64,000 bases of DNA from Carnegiea gigantea (Eukaryota > Streptophyta > Magnoliopsida > Caryophyllales > Cactaceae), in assembly GCA_029747015.1 (NCBI GenBank), contig JAKOGI010001571.1:149115-213114 (forward strand). Direction: 5' to 3'. Below, one piece after another: positions 42,633 through 53,764 of this stretch. Every line of letters starts with the position of its first letter. The first letter of the stretch is position 1. The notes below the pieces were generated by a model. The model was not told the DNA's origin. It was given only the letters and a program-made list of their open reading frames with translations, and did not search any database. The position numbers were made by a program, and so were the translations under genes.

Positions 42633-44175
42633 TGATGTACGTCTCAAGAAAATGAAGCAACCCAAGTCAACTCGCATCAAGGACACTAGAAAACAAGCAA
42701 ACACCCAACAGCCAAGGAGGTATGGCCGTGCTGAATGGCACGGGGTGACTGTGCTAACTTGCTGCCTAGCTCACCTAGAAAGTGCCTCACTTCACGGTTT
42801 GAGATGGTTTTGAGTTCAAATGGAAATCTGATGCAATGAGCCTTGTTTTGGCCTTGATTATGTATGGAAAAGAGTAAGCAAAGGAGTAATGAAAGTGAGG
42901 AATGAAAGTAGGATGAAGAACACTAAGAAGATCATTAAAGGAGCTCACGGTTTAAGAGGAGAGAAACCAAGAGCTAGCTTATGAACTTCAAGTGTATTTA
43001 ATGAAACTAGGATAGTTCTAAGCTAGATGATTAGATAAGATACACCACTAATCACTTAGCTTAGGGCCCTTAATCTTGGATCAGGATAAGATACACCACC
43101 TAACCAAAGATTAAGACTCACTTGGTCACCACCTTAATCGGCCACAATTAAGGATAAGCAAGTTAAGTGTTTAAGAAATCACAAGACACAAAGTCTTTGC
43201 TCTCAACTGAATAATCAACTCCATCTCATTAAATGAACACACAAGGCTTTTATATGGCCTTGAAAATACATAAGAGGGCTTTCCTTCTAAGTAGGAAAGT
43301 CATTAAGCATACCTAAGACTACTTAGTACATGGTTTAGCCTAAAACAAACACAAGCTGAAAGTTTAAGTTACAAAGCACTATTTTATGTTCCTAAGCTCT
43401 TTCCCATGCATGAAGGAATGTTAATGACTCAATTTCCCAGCTAGGAAGGTAAGGATACACGGCTGGCCACCTCAAAAGAGCTGAAGAGTGCATGGTTGCC
43501 ATGTCATACTTGAGTGGCCGTGTGTGAGCTTGCAAAATGGAGGCTTTTCCCTTGCTCCACGTGTCTCTCTCATGGGTGGCTGGGTGGCAGCTTACCAAGT
43601 AGCTCAAAATGATCAAGTAGGCAGGCACTCACCTTAAGCAAACCCCTTGAAGGAGGAAAAGCACTAGGCTAAGTAACTGGGTGTCAATCAGCCGGTTTCT
43701 ACCTCAACTTGTCGCACATGCTTGACACATCAAATGCTGACTAATTGCTACGTTTCTTACATGGATGGAAACCTCAAGATGTCTAGTTTACCCTCCAACT
43801 TGAATTGTAGCATTTGGACTTCATTTGCCCCCTGAACAAACTTGAATTCCAAAACCGTGTAGCTTGTGGTGCAATCCGGGCAAAGTCAAAAGATGAACTG
43901 TTTTAAGCAACCAATTGAACTCCAATTGATATGAAACCAATTGGACTTAAAAGCTAAGATCTTGAGCTTGAAAATCTCCCAAAAAACGAGCGCCAAAACG
44001 TGCTTTAAACCTGTGTAATCAGATAACAAAAATTGGGTGAAAATCTAGATGAGAACCCGGGTGCATCACCTTGGGTTTTCTCCATCAAGTGACTTATGGC
44101 CGTGACTTTGGACTTGATTTCTTGATTGTTATGGATCATTGAAACATTATTAGACTTGAGGATGGACCTCCATCA
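42633..44175 (-). repeat. Element G 5' LTR (1543 bp)
   Basis: Plus strand TGATGTACGTCTCAAG...GGACCTCCATCA, then TSD CCCAA. A decayed dyad pair lies at about 42722-42754, inside the LTR near the U5 end. TATA element (minus) at 43248-43254. Confidence 0.94.
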
Positions 44176-44180
44176 CCCAA

Positions 44181-44293
44181 ACACCTCCAACAAGACCCAA
44201 TCCCAATCCCAATCCCATGAGCACTAGAAGGTGTTTCAAGTGTCAAGGATTAGGACACATAGCCTCAGACTGTCCTAAACGAAAGGTTATTAC
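44181..44293 (+). pseudogene. Element X gag, piece 3 (zinc knuckle)
   Basis: Between the TSDs of G and M. It reads a Pro-rich end, then RRCFKCQGLGHIASDCPKRKVIT with the CCHC knuckle at 44232-44273. The M array interrupts it after ATTAC (44289-44293). Confidence 0.9.
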
Positions 44294-45484
44294 TGATGTA
44301 TATGTGGGTGGTAAGTGAACCAAATCAAACTCAAATAAACCCAAATAAGAATTGAACCAAAGTAAAGAGAAAATGGAAGGTTGATTGAGATGGAATGAAA
44401 ATAATAACAAAAAAAGAACAAAGGATAAACAAGACCTTGCACTTGAGATAATCCTTCGCGGAGCCACTCAAGGACTTGATCTTGGGCAAATCCTCTCGTC
44501 TTCACCAAGGAATCACTCCAATTGGAAAAGAAAAGAGAACCTAGAACACCACTTGAACTTGCCAAAATTCAAGATATAGAACTAGGGATTTGGAATACTT
44601 TTGAGAATCACACTCAAAGGTAATTGTATTTCACTTTGGGAAAGCTTACCACTCTGAATTCAAATGCAACTACATAACCCACCTATTTATAGGCTAAACA
44701 AAGATAACCAAAAGACTTAAAAACTCCTAGCAATTAAAACTAGAAAATTGAAAAGGCTTGGAAAATGGAAAAGACTCAACATAAAGGGGTGGGGGAGGTT
44801 ACAAAGAATATTCTAGGCTTCCAATCAGCTGAAAACATCCATCTAGAACACTCCAAGTCGTGCATGATGTCATCCACATGATGTCATGTAACCAAAGTCT
44901 CTTCATTTGCCCAACATTTAATCCTTGCAGCAGCCTCCATTTCAACTGAGCATAACTCTCAGCACACACGTCCAAATCAGGTGATTCTGGGCTTGTTGGA
45001 AAGCCCTGGAAATCTATTTTCCAGAATGGGCTCATTTGCTCAATTTGGATAAGTAGATCAAAAGTTATGGTCCGAACATTACACCTATATCAGAACTAGA
45101 CTGGAGCAGGACAACTTCCCTTTGAGTGCTACTTTGCCCAATCAAATGACGTCCAAATTAAATAAAATTGGGCTTATTTTAAAGCTGACATCTTAAGCTT
45201 CAAAACCATGTGGCCCTCAAGTTGTGGGTCCACTTGAGCTAGTCCAAAAAAAGAGCACAAAAAAAATTACCTTCCACAGGGATGAATCGGGCACCAATTC
45301 TTCCGGAAGGAATATGAGTTTTATCCAGAGTTTCGCCACTTGCTTGACTTCTTCATGGTGTATAAAGTCCTTGAACTAACATAATAAGAGAAAATATGAG
45401 AGTTCCCATGCACGCTCTTGTTTGACACTTTTCTTCTTGGAAGTTGACCTTAAATAAAAATGATGCATATGGGAATATGCATCA
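44294..45484 (-). repeat. M array left LTR (1191 bp)
   Basis: Plus strand TGATGTATATGTGGG...ATATGCATCA. TATA element (minus TATAAATA) at 44684-44691. The last 24 bases (45461-45484) are a palindrome with 10-bp arms and a 4-base loop. Confidence 0.95.
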
Positions 45485-47282
45485 CACTCCCCGGGTGGTT
45501 TTGAGTTTGTCCTCAAACTCAAAGGGTTAGCAAGCCTCTCAAGAAAGGGGTCACGTTCACAATATGGGAGCTTTTGGGGAAGGAGGTCACAGGGCATCAC
45601 CTCTAGAGAGATATAGAAGAGGGTGAGGGGAGGATGATAAAACGGGTCATACCTGGTGAGGAGAAGAGGCGGAAGTGGGAAATCTTCTTTGGGGGCAAGG
45701 GTTTGGGAAGGATGAATGAGGGTTAAGGCTTGTCGGTCCTTTTGTGGCTTGGGGCTTTGGCACGATGGAATAGGGGTCAAGGTGATTTTCTTCTCATCTT
45801 TAATAAAGGAGTAGGTGTTGAGGCGCCCATGATGAATTACATGGCGATCAAACATCCATGGTCTACCCAACAATATATGGCTTGCATCCATAGGAAGAAT
45901 GTCACACAATATCTCATCCTTATAGTGGTCTCCAATAGAAAGAGAAATGAGGCACTGATGAGAAATGTATATACCTTTGCCTTGATTTAGCCATTGGATG
46001 CTATAAGGCTTAGGATGGGGTGTAGTCGCAAGTTTGAGCTTGTCCACCATGGTTTTGGGTGCAACATTTGTACAACTACCTCCATCGATGATGAGGGTAC
46101 AAACTTTCCATTGAATAGTGTACCTTATGTAAAAAATCGCCTCTCTTTGCTCCAAGCCTTCTTGAATAGCAAATCCACTCAATGCTCGCCTAATGACAAG
46201 CAACTCACCTTCATCGGGGCCTATGATAACCTCTTCTTCTTTTTCTTCCAAGCTTTCCTCTTCTTCATGTTCATGCTCCTCAAAAGAAGCTTGGTACTCA
46301 GCCAGGGAAACAATCCTCTTGTTAGGACAATCAGATGCAAAATGTCCCATACCTTGACAACGGAAACACCGAACTTGGTCTTTTGGCCGTGAGGGCACTT
46401 TTGTGGGAGGTGGAGGGGTGATGGGAGGGACACTTTTGGCGGGTGAGGGGGTTTGAATTTGTGGGGGAAAGTAAGGTGGTTCTTGAGAAAAAGGACGGGA
46501 AGGAGTCTTGGAAAAGATGCTCTTTTCCTTAGTCTTCTTTTGTTGCTCTACCTTATAGGCTAGAGAACTCAAGTCATCTAGGGATGAATAGGGTTGCAAC
46601 TCAATTACATGAGCAAGTGATTCATCAAGACCACTCAAATATCTTACCAATGTTTGTACATCATCTTCTTTCAAATCACACTTGAGGAGGAGTTGTTCAA
46701 ACTCCCGAGTGTATTCTTCCACACTCTTGGATCCTTGCTTGAGTCGATGGAGCTTGAGATAATTGTCTTGCACATAGTGAGAGGGAAGAAACTTGGCCTT
46801 AAGCTTTTTCTTTCATTTTGGCCCAAGTTCTGATTTTTCCCTTTCCATTCCTTGCTCTTTTAGCTCCAAGATTAGCCCACCAAATTGAAGCATATTTTCT
46901 GAGTTTAAGGGCTACGAGTTTTACCTTCTTGTCCTCCGGGATGTCCTCATATTCAAAGATCCTCTCAATGGTGTGCAACCAATCGAGAAATAAGTCCGGG
47001 TCAAGTTGGCCTTCAAATTCGGGGATGTGAATTCGGACACCACCAATATTGCTTCCTTGCCTTCGTCTCCTTGGGGCTTCTTCGTCACTAGAATTGGCTC
47101 GGGATTGAAAGACTTCTTCTTCCAATTCGACCACCGGTTCATGAGGATGAGAGGGAGTGGGGCTATGAACCCACCTTCGTTTTTCCTCCAAAAGTTGCCC
47201 AAGTTGAGTTCGAAGATAAGTGACTTGAGCTTCTAACTCTTCCACACGTGCTTGATTGCTTCTTGTGGACTTTTGTAGACAT
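45376..47282 (-). pseudogene. M1 gag-protease with novel C-terminal tail
   Basis: Start MSTK at 47282, with a one-base insertion right after it. The in-frame reading is RVEELEAQVTYLRTQLGQL, then FEGQLDPDLFLDWLHTIERIFEYED and LRKYASIWWANL. A frameshift near 46800 lies in a T run. Next come EEYTREFEQLLLKCDL, Pro-rich region, knuckle CFRCQGMGHFASDC, linker GPDEGELLVIRRALSG, and protease TLIIDGGSCTNVAP (Asp at 46084-46086) with SHILLGRPWMFDRH. Instead of RT it ends with a roughly 100-residue tail (LEVMPCDLLPQKLPYC, ERLANPLSLRTNSKPPGE) that crosses the purine tract into the LTR, stopping at 45376. Gag and protease closely match D. Confidence 0.9.
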
Positions 47283-47318
47283 GTTGGAGATGCTTTGAAG
47301 GAAGAATATGCAGCAGGG

Positions 47319-47500
47319 AAAGTGGCACGGTCGTGCAAGGGGGCACGGGCAGGCCGTGCTATGCTTCGACTTGAGGAAATACAGAAAAGTAGGGTGGCAC
47401 GGTCGTGCTGGTAGGCACGGGGGCACCGTGCTGCGTCTCGACTTGAAGAGTTCTGGAAAATGAATATGGCACGGGGGCACCGTGCGAAATTTCTGGCCTG
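47319..47500 (-). repeat. M1 leader: ~72-nt units with paired GC-rich dyads
   Basis: GGCACGGTCGTGC at 47324 and 47396, each followed by GGCACGGG...CCGTGC. A third unit at about 47467 is reduced to one dyad. The M3-derived leader (59087-59272) keeps the third unit complete. Confidence 0.85.
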
Positions 47501-47574
47501 TGGACACTGGATGTTCACGGTTTTTTTTTTTTTTAAATGTATTTGGGTGTGATGTGGGTCACTTTAAAACCTTG

Positions 47575-47586
47575 GCTCTGATACCA
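47575..47586 (-). promoter_or_regulatory. Primer binding site of M1 (initiator Met tRNA)
   Basis: Plus strand GCTCTGATACCA, two bases from the partial LTR at 47589. Confidence 0.92.
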
Positions 47587-47588
47587 AT

Positions 47589-48093
47589 TGATGTATATGT
47601 GGGTGGTAAGCGAACCAAATCAAACTCAAATAAACCCAAATAAGAATTGAACCAAAGTAAAGAGAAAATGGAAGGTTGATGAAGATGGAATGAAAATAAT
47701 AACAAAAGAGAACAAAGGGATAAACAAGACCTTGCACTTGAGATAATCCTTCACGGAGCCACTCAAGGACTTGATCTTGGGCAAATTCTCTTGTCTTCAC
47801 CAAGGAATCACTCCAATTGGACAAGGAAGAGAACCTAGAACACCACTTGAACCTGCCAAAATTCAAGATATAGAACTAGGGATTTGGAATACTTTTGAGA
47901 ATCACACTCAAAGGTAATTGTATTTCATTTTGGGAAAGCTTACCACTCTGAATTCAAATGCAACTACATAACCCACCTATTTATAGGCTAAACAAAGATA
48001 ACCAAAAAACTTAAAAACTCCTAGCAATTAAAACTAGAAAATTGAAAAGGCTTGGAAAATGGAAAAGACTCAACATAAAGGGGTGGGGGAGGT
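47589..48093 (-). repeat. Partial M LTR (U5/R side, 505 bp)
   Basis: Identical in layout to the first ~505 bases of the full M LTR (plus axis). It then breaks inside GGGGTGGGGGAGG and joins M2 gag at ATAGGGTTGC. The U3 side and M2's protease are missing, so one deletion removed LTR U3, purine tract, tail, protease and gag end. Confidence 0.88.
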
Positions 48094-48746
48094 ATAGGGT
48101 TGCAACTCAATTACATGAGCAAGTGATTCATCAAGACCACTCAAATATCTTACCAATGTTTGTACATCATCTTCTTTCAAATCACACTTGAGCAGGAGTT
48201 GTTCAAACTCCCGAGTGTATTCTTCCACACTCTTGGATCCTTGCTTGAGTCGATGGAGCTTGAGATAATTGTCTTGCACATAGTGAGGGGGAAGAAACTT
48301 GGCCTTGAGTTTTTCTTTCATTTTGGCCCAAGTTCTGATTTTTCCCTTTCCATTCCTTGCTATTTTCGCTCCAAGGTTAGCCCACCAGATTGAAGCATAT
48401 TTTCTGAGTTTAAGGGCTACGAGTTTTACCTTCTTGTCCTCCGGGATGTCCTCATATTCAAAGATCCTCTCAATGGTGTGCACCCAATCGAGAAATAAGT
48501 CCGGGTCAAGTTGGCCTTCAAATTCGGGGATGTCAATTCGGACACCACCAACATTGCTTCCTTGCCTTCGTCTCCTTGGGGCTTCTTCGTCACTAGAATT
48601 GGCTCGGGATTGAAGGACTTCTTCTTCCGATTCGACCAACTGTTCATGAGGATGTTGAGAGGAGTGGGCTATGAAACCCACCTTAGTTTTTCCTCCAAAA
48701 AGATGCCCAAGTTGAGTGCGAAGAGTAGTGACTGAGCTTCCAACTC
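48094..48746 (-). pseudogene. M2 gag fragment
   Basis: Minus strand, Gag core only: SEEEVLQSRANSSDEEAPRRRRQG, FEGQLDPDLFLDWVHTIER, LRKYASIWWANL, EEYTREFEQLLLKCDL, DESLAHVIELQPY. The frame is open from 48681 to the deletion junction. The N-terminal coding part degenerates near 48690-48750, next to a C homopolymer. No zinc knuckle or protease. Confidence 0.88.
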
Positions 48747-49124
48747 ACCCCACCCCCCCCCCCCCTCCCCCTTACACACGTGTACTTGGTCACTTCTTGT
48801 TGACTTGTAGACATGCCGATATGCTTTGAAGAAGTAATATGCCAGCATGAGGAAAGTGGCACGGTCGTTGCAAGGGGGCACGGGCCGGCCGGGTCGATGT
48901 CTTCGACTTGAGGAATACAGAAAAGTTAGGGTGGTCACGGGTCGTTGTGGTAGGCACGGGGGCAACCGCGCACGTCTCGACTTGAAGATTCGGAAAATGA
49001 ATATGCACGCGGTGGTATGGCACGGGGGCACGTGTGAAATTTCTGGCCTGTGGACACTGGATGTTCACGATTTTTTTTTTTTTTTAATGTATTTGGGTGG
49101 GATGTGGGTCACTTTAAAACCTTT
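48747..49124 (-). other. M2 leader with C homopolymer and many small indels
   Basis: About 25 bases nearly all C (48747-48775), then a leader that aligns with M1 (47283-47570) but with clustered one-base indels and scrambled dyads (GCACGGTCGTTGC, GGTCACGGGTCGTTG). The primer site follows at 49125-49136 (GCTCTGATACCA). Confidence 0.75.
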
Positions 49125-49138
49125 GCTCTGATACCAAT

Positions 49139-50336
49139 TGATGTATATGTGGGTGGTAAGTGAACCAAATCAAACTCAAACAAATTCCAAACAAGAATCA
49201 AACCAAAGAAAAGTGAATATAGAAGATAGATTGAGATGGATCGAAGAATAATAACAAAAGAGGACAAAGGGATAAACAAGACCTTGCCCTTGAGATAATC
49301 CTTCACGGAGCCACTCAAGGACTTGATCTTGGGCAAATTCTCTTGTCTTTACCAAGGAATCACTCCAATTGGAAAAAGGAAGAGAACCTAGAACCCCACT
49401 TGAACTTGCCAAAATTCAAGATATAGAACTAGGGATTTTTTTTTTTGGACACAAATGAGAATCACTCTCAAGGTGTTTGTACTACTCTTGGAAAAGCTTA
49501 CAACTCTGAATTCAAATGCAACTACATACCCCACCTATTTATAGGCTAAACAAAGATAACCAAAAGACTTAAAAACTCCTAGCAATTAAAACTAGAAAAT
49601 TGAAAAGGCTTGGAAAATGGAAAAGACTCAACATAAAGGGATGGGGGAGGTTACAAAGAATATTCTAGGCTTCCAATCAGCTGAAAACATCCATCTAGAA
49701 CACTGCAAGTCGTGCATGATGTCATCCACATGATGTCATGTAACCAAAGTCTCTTCATTTGCCCAACATTTAATCCTTGCAGCAGCCTCCTTTCAACTGA
49801 GCATAACTCTCAGCACACACGTCCAAATCAGGTGATTCTGGGCTTGTTGGAAATCCCTGGAAATCTATTTTCCAGAATGGGCTCATTTGCTCAATTTGAA
49901 TAAGTAGATCAAAAGTTATGGTCCGAACATTACACCTATATCAGAACTGGACTGGAGCAGGACAACTTCCCTTTGAATGCTACTTTGCCCAATCAAATGA
50001 CGTCCAAATTAAATACAATTGGGCTTATTTTAAAGCTGACATCTTAACCTTCAAAACCATGTGGCCCCTCAAGTTGTGGGTCCACTTGAGATAGTCCAGA
50101 AAAAGAGCACAAAAAAAATTACCTTCCGCAGGGATGAATCGGGCACCAATTCTTCCGGAAGGAATATGAGTTTTATCCAGATTTTCGCCACTTGCTTGAC
50201 TTCTTCATGGTGTATAAAGTCCTTGAACTAACATAATAAGAGAAAATATGAGAGTTCCCATGCACGCTCTTGTTTGACACTTTTCTTCTTGGAAGTTGAC
50301 CTTAAATAAAAATGATACATATGGGAATATGCATCA
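49139..50336 (-). repeat. Middle M LTR (1198 bp)
   Basis: Plus strand TGATGTATATGTGGG...ATATGCATCA, with a TTTTTTTTTT run at about 49437-49446. TATA element (minus) at 49536-49543. Its terminal palindrome has one mismatch (TGATACATAT). Confidence 0.94.
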
Positions 50337-52102
50337 TACTCCCCGGGTGGTTTTGAGTTTGTCCTCAAACTCAAAGGGTTAGCAAGCCTCTCAAGAAAGG
50401 GGTCGCGCTTACAATATGGGAGCTTTTGGGGAAGGAGGTCACAGGGCATCACCTCTAAAGAGATATAGAAGAGGGTGAGGGGCGGATGATAAAACGGGTC
50501 ATACCTGGTGAGGAGAAGAGGCGGAAGTGGGAAATCTTCTTTGGGGGCAAGGGTTTAGGAAGGATGAATGAGGGTTAAGGCTTGTCGGTCCTTTTGTGGC
50601 TTTGGGCTTTGGCACGATGGGATAGGGGGCAAGGGGGTTTTCTTCTCATCCTTAATAAAGGGGTAGGTGTTGAGGCGCCCATGATGAATTACATGGCGAT
50701 CAAACATCCATGGTCTACCCAACAATATATGGCTTGCATCCATAGGAAGAATGTCACACAATATCTCATCCTTATAGTGGTCTCCAATAGAAAGAGAAAT
50801 GAGGCATTGATGAGAAATGTATATACCTTTGCCTTGATTTAGCCATTGGATGCTATAAGGCTTAGGATGGGGGGTAGTCGCAAGTTTGAGCTTGTCCACC
50901 ATGGTTTTGGGTGCAACATTTGTACAACTACCTCCATCGATGATGAGGGTACAAACTTTCCATTGAATAGTGCACCATATGTGGAAAATCGCCTCTCTTT
51001 GCTCCAAGCCTTCTTGAATAGCAAATCCACTCAATGCTCGCCTAATGACAAGCAACTCACATTTATCGGGGCCTATGATAACCTCTTCTTCTTTTTCTTC
51101 CAAGCTTTCCTCTTCTTCATGTTCACGCTCCTCAAAAGAAGCTTGGTACTCAGCCAGGGAAACAATCCTCTTGTTAGGACAATCAGATGCAAAATGCCCC
51201 ATACCTTGACAACGGAAACACCAAACTTGGTCTTTTGGCCGTGAGGGCACTTTTGTGGGAGGTGGAGGGGTGATGGGAGGGACACTTTTGGCGGGTGAGG
51301 GGGTTTGAATTTGTGGGGGAAAGTAAGGTGGTTCTTGAGAAAAAGGACGGGAAGAAGTCTTGGAAAAGATGCTCTTTTCCTTAGTCTTCTTTTGTTGCTC
51401 TACCTTATAGGCTAGAGAACTCAAGTCATCTAGGGATGAATAGGGTTGCAACTCAATTACATGAGCAAGTGATTCATCAAGACCACTCAAATATCTTACC
51501 AATGTTTGTACATCATCTTCTTTCAAATCACACTTGAGCAGGAGTTGTTCAAACTCCCGAGTGTATTCTTCCACACTCTTGGATCCTTGCTTGAGTCGAT
51601 GGAGCTTGAGATAATTGTCTTGCACATAGTGAGAGGGAAGATACTTGGCCTTGAGTTTTTCTTTCATTTTGGCCCAAGTTCTGATTTTCCCTTTCCCGTT
51701 TCTTGCTCTTTTCGCTCCAAGGTTAGCCCACCAGATTGAAGCATATTTTCTGAGTTTAAGGGCTACAAGTTTTACCTTCTTATCTTCCGGGATGTCCTCA
51801 TATTCAAAGATCCTCTCAATGGTGTGCAACCAATCGAGAAATAAGTCCGGGTCAAGTTGGCCTTCAAATTCGGGGATGTCAATTCGGAGACCACCAATAT
51901 TGCTTCCTTGCCTTCGTCTCCTTGGGGCTTCTTCGTCACTAGAATTGGCTCGGGATTGAAGGACTTCTTCTTCCGATTCGACCACCGGTTCATGAGGAAG
52001 AGAGGGAGTGGGGCTATGAACCCACCTTCGTTTTTCCTCCAAAAGTTGCCCAAGTTGAGTTCGAAGATAAGTGACTTGAGCTTCTAACTCTTCCACACGT
52101 GC
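50228..52102 (-). pseudogene. M3 gag-protease with tail
   Basis: Best copy of the M protein: 513 uninterrupted codons from 52096 to 50555. Coiled coil LEAQVTYLRTQLGQLLEEK, Gag core, Pro-rich region, knuckle CFRCQGMGHFASDC (about 51180-51222), linker, protease LIIDGGSCTNVAP (Asp at 50936-50938), SHILLGRPWMFDRH. A TAA at 50555 (CAA to TAA, HPSQTLAP in M1) precedes the tail, whose frame (MPCDLLPQKLPYC, ERLANPLSLRTNSKPPGE) then runs across the purine tract into the LTR to 50228. The gag start codon is lost at the J/K junction (52102). No RT or integrase. Confidence 0.92.
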
Positions 52103-53650
52103 TGATGGAGGTCCATCTTCAAGGTCTAAAAATGTTTCATTGATCCAAAATAATCAAGAAATCAACTCCAAAGTCACGGCCATGAGTCACTTGATGGCAA
52201 ACACACAAGGTGATACACCCGGGTTTTCATCCAGATTTTTACCCGGTATTTGCTATCTTATTACATCGGCCTAAAGCATATTTTGGTGTCCGTTTTTTGG
52301 ATGATTATCAAGTTCAGGATGTTAGCTTTTAAGTCCAATTGGTTTCATGTCATTTGGAATTCATTTGGTTACTTAAAACAGTTCATCTTTTGAACCTGTC
52401 CGGATTGCACTGCAAAATGCACGGTTTTGGTTTTCTGGTTTGATCAGGGGGCAAATGACGTCCAGATGCTACGATTCCAATTGGAGGGTAAACTAGACAT
52501 CTTGAGGTTTCCAACCATGTAAGAAACGTAGCAAATAGTCATCATTTGAGGTGTCAAACATGCATTGCAAGTGGAGGCAGAAACTGGCTGCTTGACACCC
52601 GGTTGCTTAGCCTGGTGGTTTTCCTCCTTTAAGGGGTTTGCTTAAGGTGGAAGGCTGCCAAGCAGGTCATTTTGATCTGCTTGATTAAGCACCACTTAGC
52701 TACTTGAGAGAGGGGCACGTGGAGCTTGTGAAACGCCACCATTTTGCAAGCTCTCATTCGACCACTCAAGCATGACATGGCACACATGCAATTTTCAGTC
52801 CTTTTTGAGGTGGCAGCCATGCTCTCTTACCTTCCTTGAAGGGAAATTGAGTCAACAAGGTTTCTTAATACTTAGGAAAGAGTTTAAGAAGGAAATCTTG
52901 TGTTTTGTAGCTAAAACTTTCAGCTTATGTATGTTTTAGCTTAAACCGTGTATTACTAAGCATAGGATTAGTTTAATGACTTTCCTTGCCTAGAAGGAAA
53001 GCTCTTTTCATGTAATCACAAGGCTATATAAGTGCCTTGGCTGCTCTTTTGTTAAACAAGAAGTTTGAGTATTGAAGTTGAGAGTAAAGACTTTGTGTCT
53101 TGAGATTTCTTAAACACTTAACTTGCTTATCCTTAATTGTGGCCGATTAAGGAGGTGACCAAGTGAGTCTTGATCTTGATTAGGTGGTGTATCTTATCCT
53201 AATCCAAGATTAAGGGCCCTAAGCTAAGTGATTAGTTGTGTATCTTATCTAATCATCTAGCTTAGAACTATCCTACATTCATTAAACACACTTGAAGTTC
53301 ATAAGCAAGCTCTAGGTTTCTCTCCTCTTAAACCATGAGCCTCTTTGGTGATCTTCTTAGTGTTTTTCATCCCCCATTCCTTTCCTCACTTCCTTTACTC
53401 CTTTGATTCCTCTTTTCCACACAAAATCAAGCCTTGACTTAGCTGATTGCATCGAACTTCCTTTAACCTTCAAAGCCATCTCAAACCGTGGAAAGGGACT
53501 TACCTAGGCAAGCTAGGCAGTGAATTAGCACGGTCACCCCGTGCCATCAAGCACGGCCGTGCCACCCCTGGCCGTGAGAGTTTGCTTGTTTTCTAGCCTC
53601 CTTTGACGTGAGTTTACTTGGGTTGCTATCCTTCCCTTGGACTTACATCA
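52103..53650 (+). repeat. J/K LTR1 (1548 bp)
   Basis: TGATGGAGGTCCATC...GACTTACATCA. TATA element TATATAA at 53025-53031. One dyad pair near the U5 end (GCACGGTCACCCCGTGCC at 53529, GCACGGCCGTGCC at about 53552). It differs from LTR2 mainly in a block around 52830-53045. Confidence 0.95.
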
Positions 53651-53654
53651 TTTT

Positions 53655-53666
53655 TGGTATCAGAGC
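53655..53666 (+). promoter_or_regulatory. Primer binding site of J (initiator Met tRNA)
   Basis: TGGTATCAGAGC, four bases after LTR1. Confidence 0.93.
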
Positions 53667-53764
53667 AAGTTCAGAACTTGGCCTGACCCCCACGTCATTC
53701 CCAGCTTATCTCTGAAATCATTTCAAACACAATCAAACACAAACCGTTCATTCCTGCGATCACA

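Larger units (their letters stand above)
22958..44175 (-). mobile_element. Element G: full-length CRM-like retrotransposon carrying H and I
   Basis: Outer LTRs are 1545 bp (in two pieces) and 1543 bp. TSD CCCAA lies at 22953-22957 and 44176-44180; X gag is continuous across it. Net of H (23416-30351 plus TSD) and I (35204-41862 plus TSD) the element is about 7.6 kb. Minus-strand order is 5' LTR 42633-44175, PBS, gag, protease, RT, RNase H, integrase, purine tract, 3' LTR. LTRs and Gag are close to those of the gag-only J/K elements, so G is their likely autonomous relative. Confidence 0.95.

Noticed and set aside
22958..44175. The 21-kb span of G as a giant element
   Set aside because: H and I, each with its own LTRs and TSDs, account for about 13.6 kb of it.
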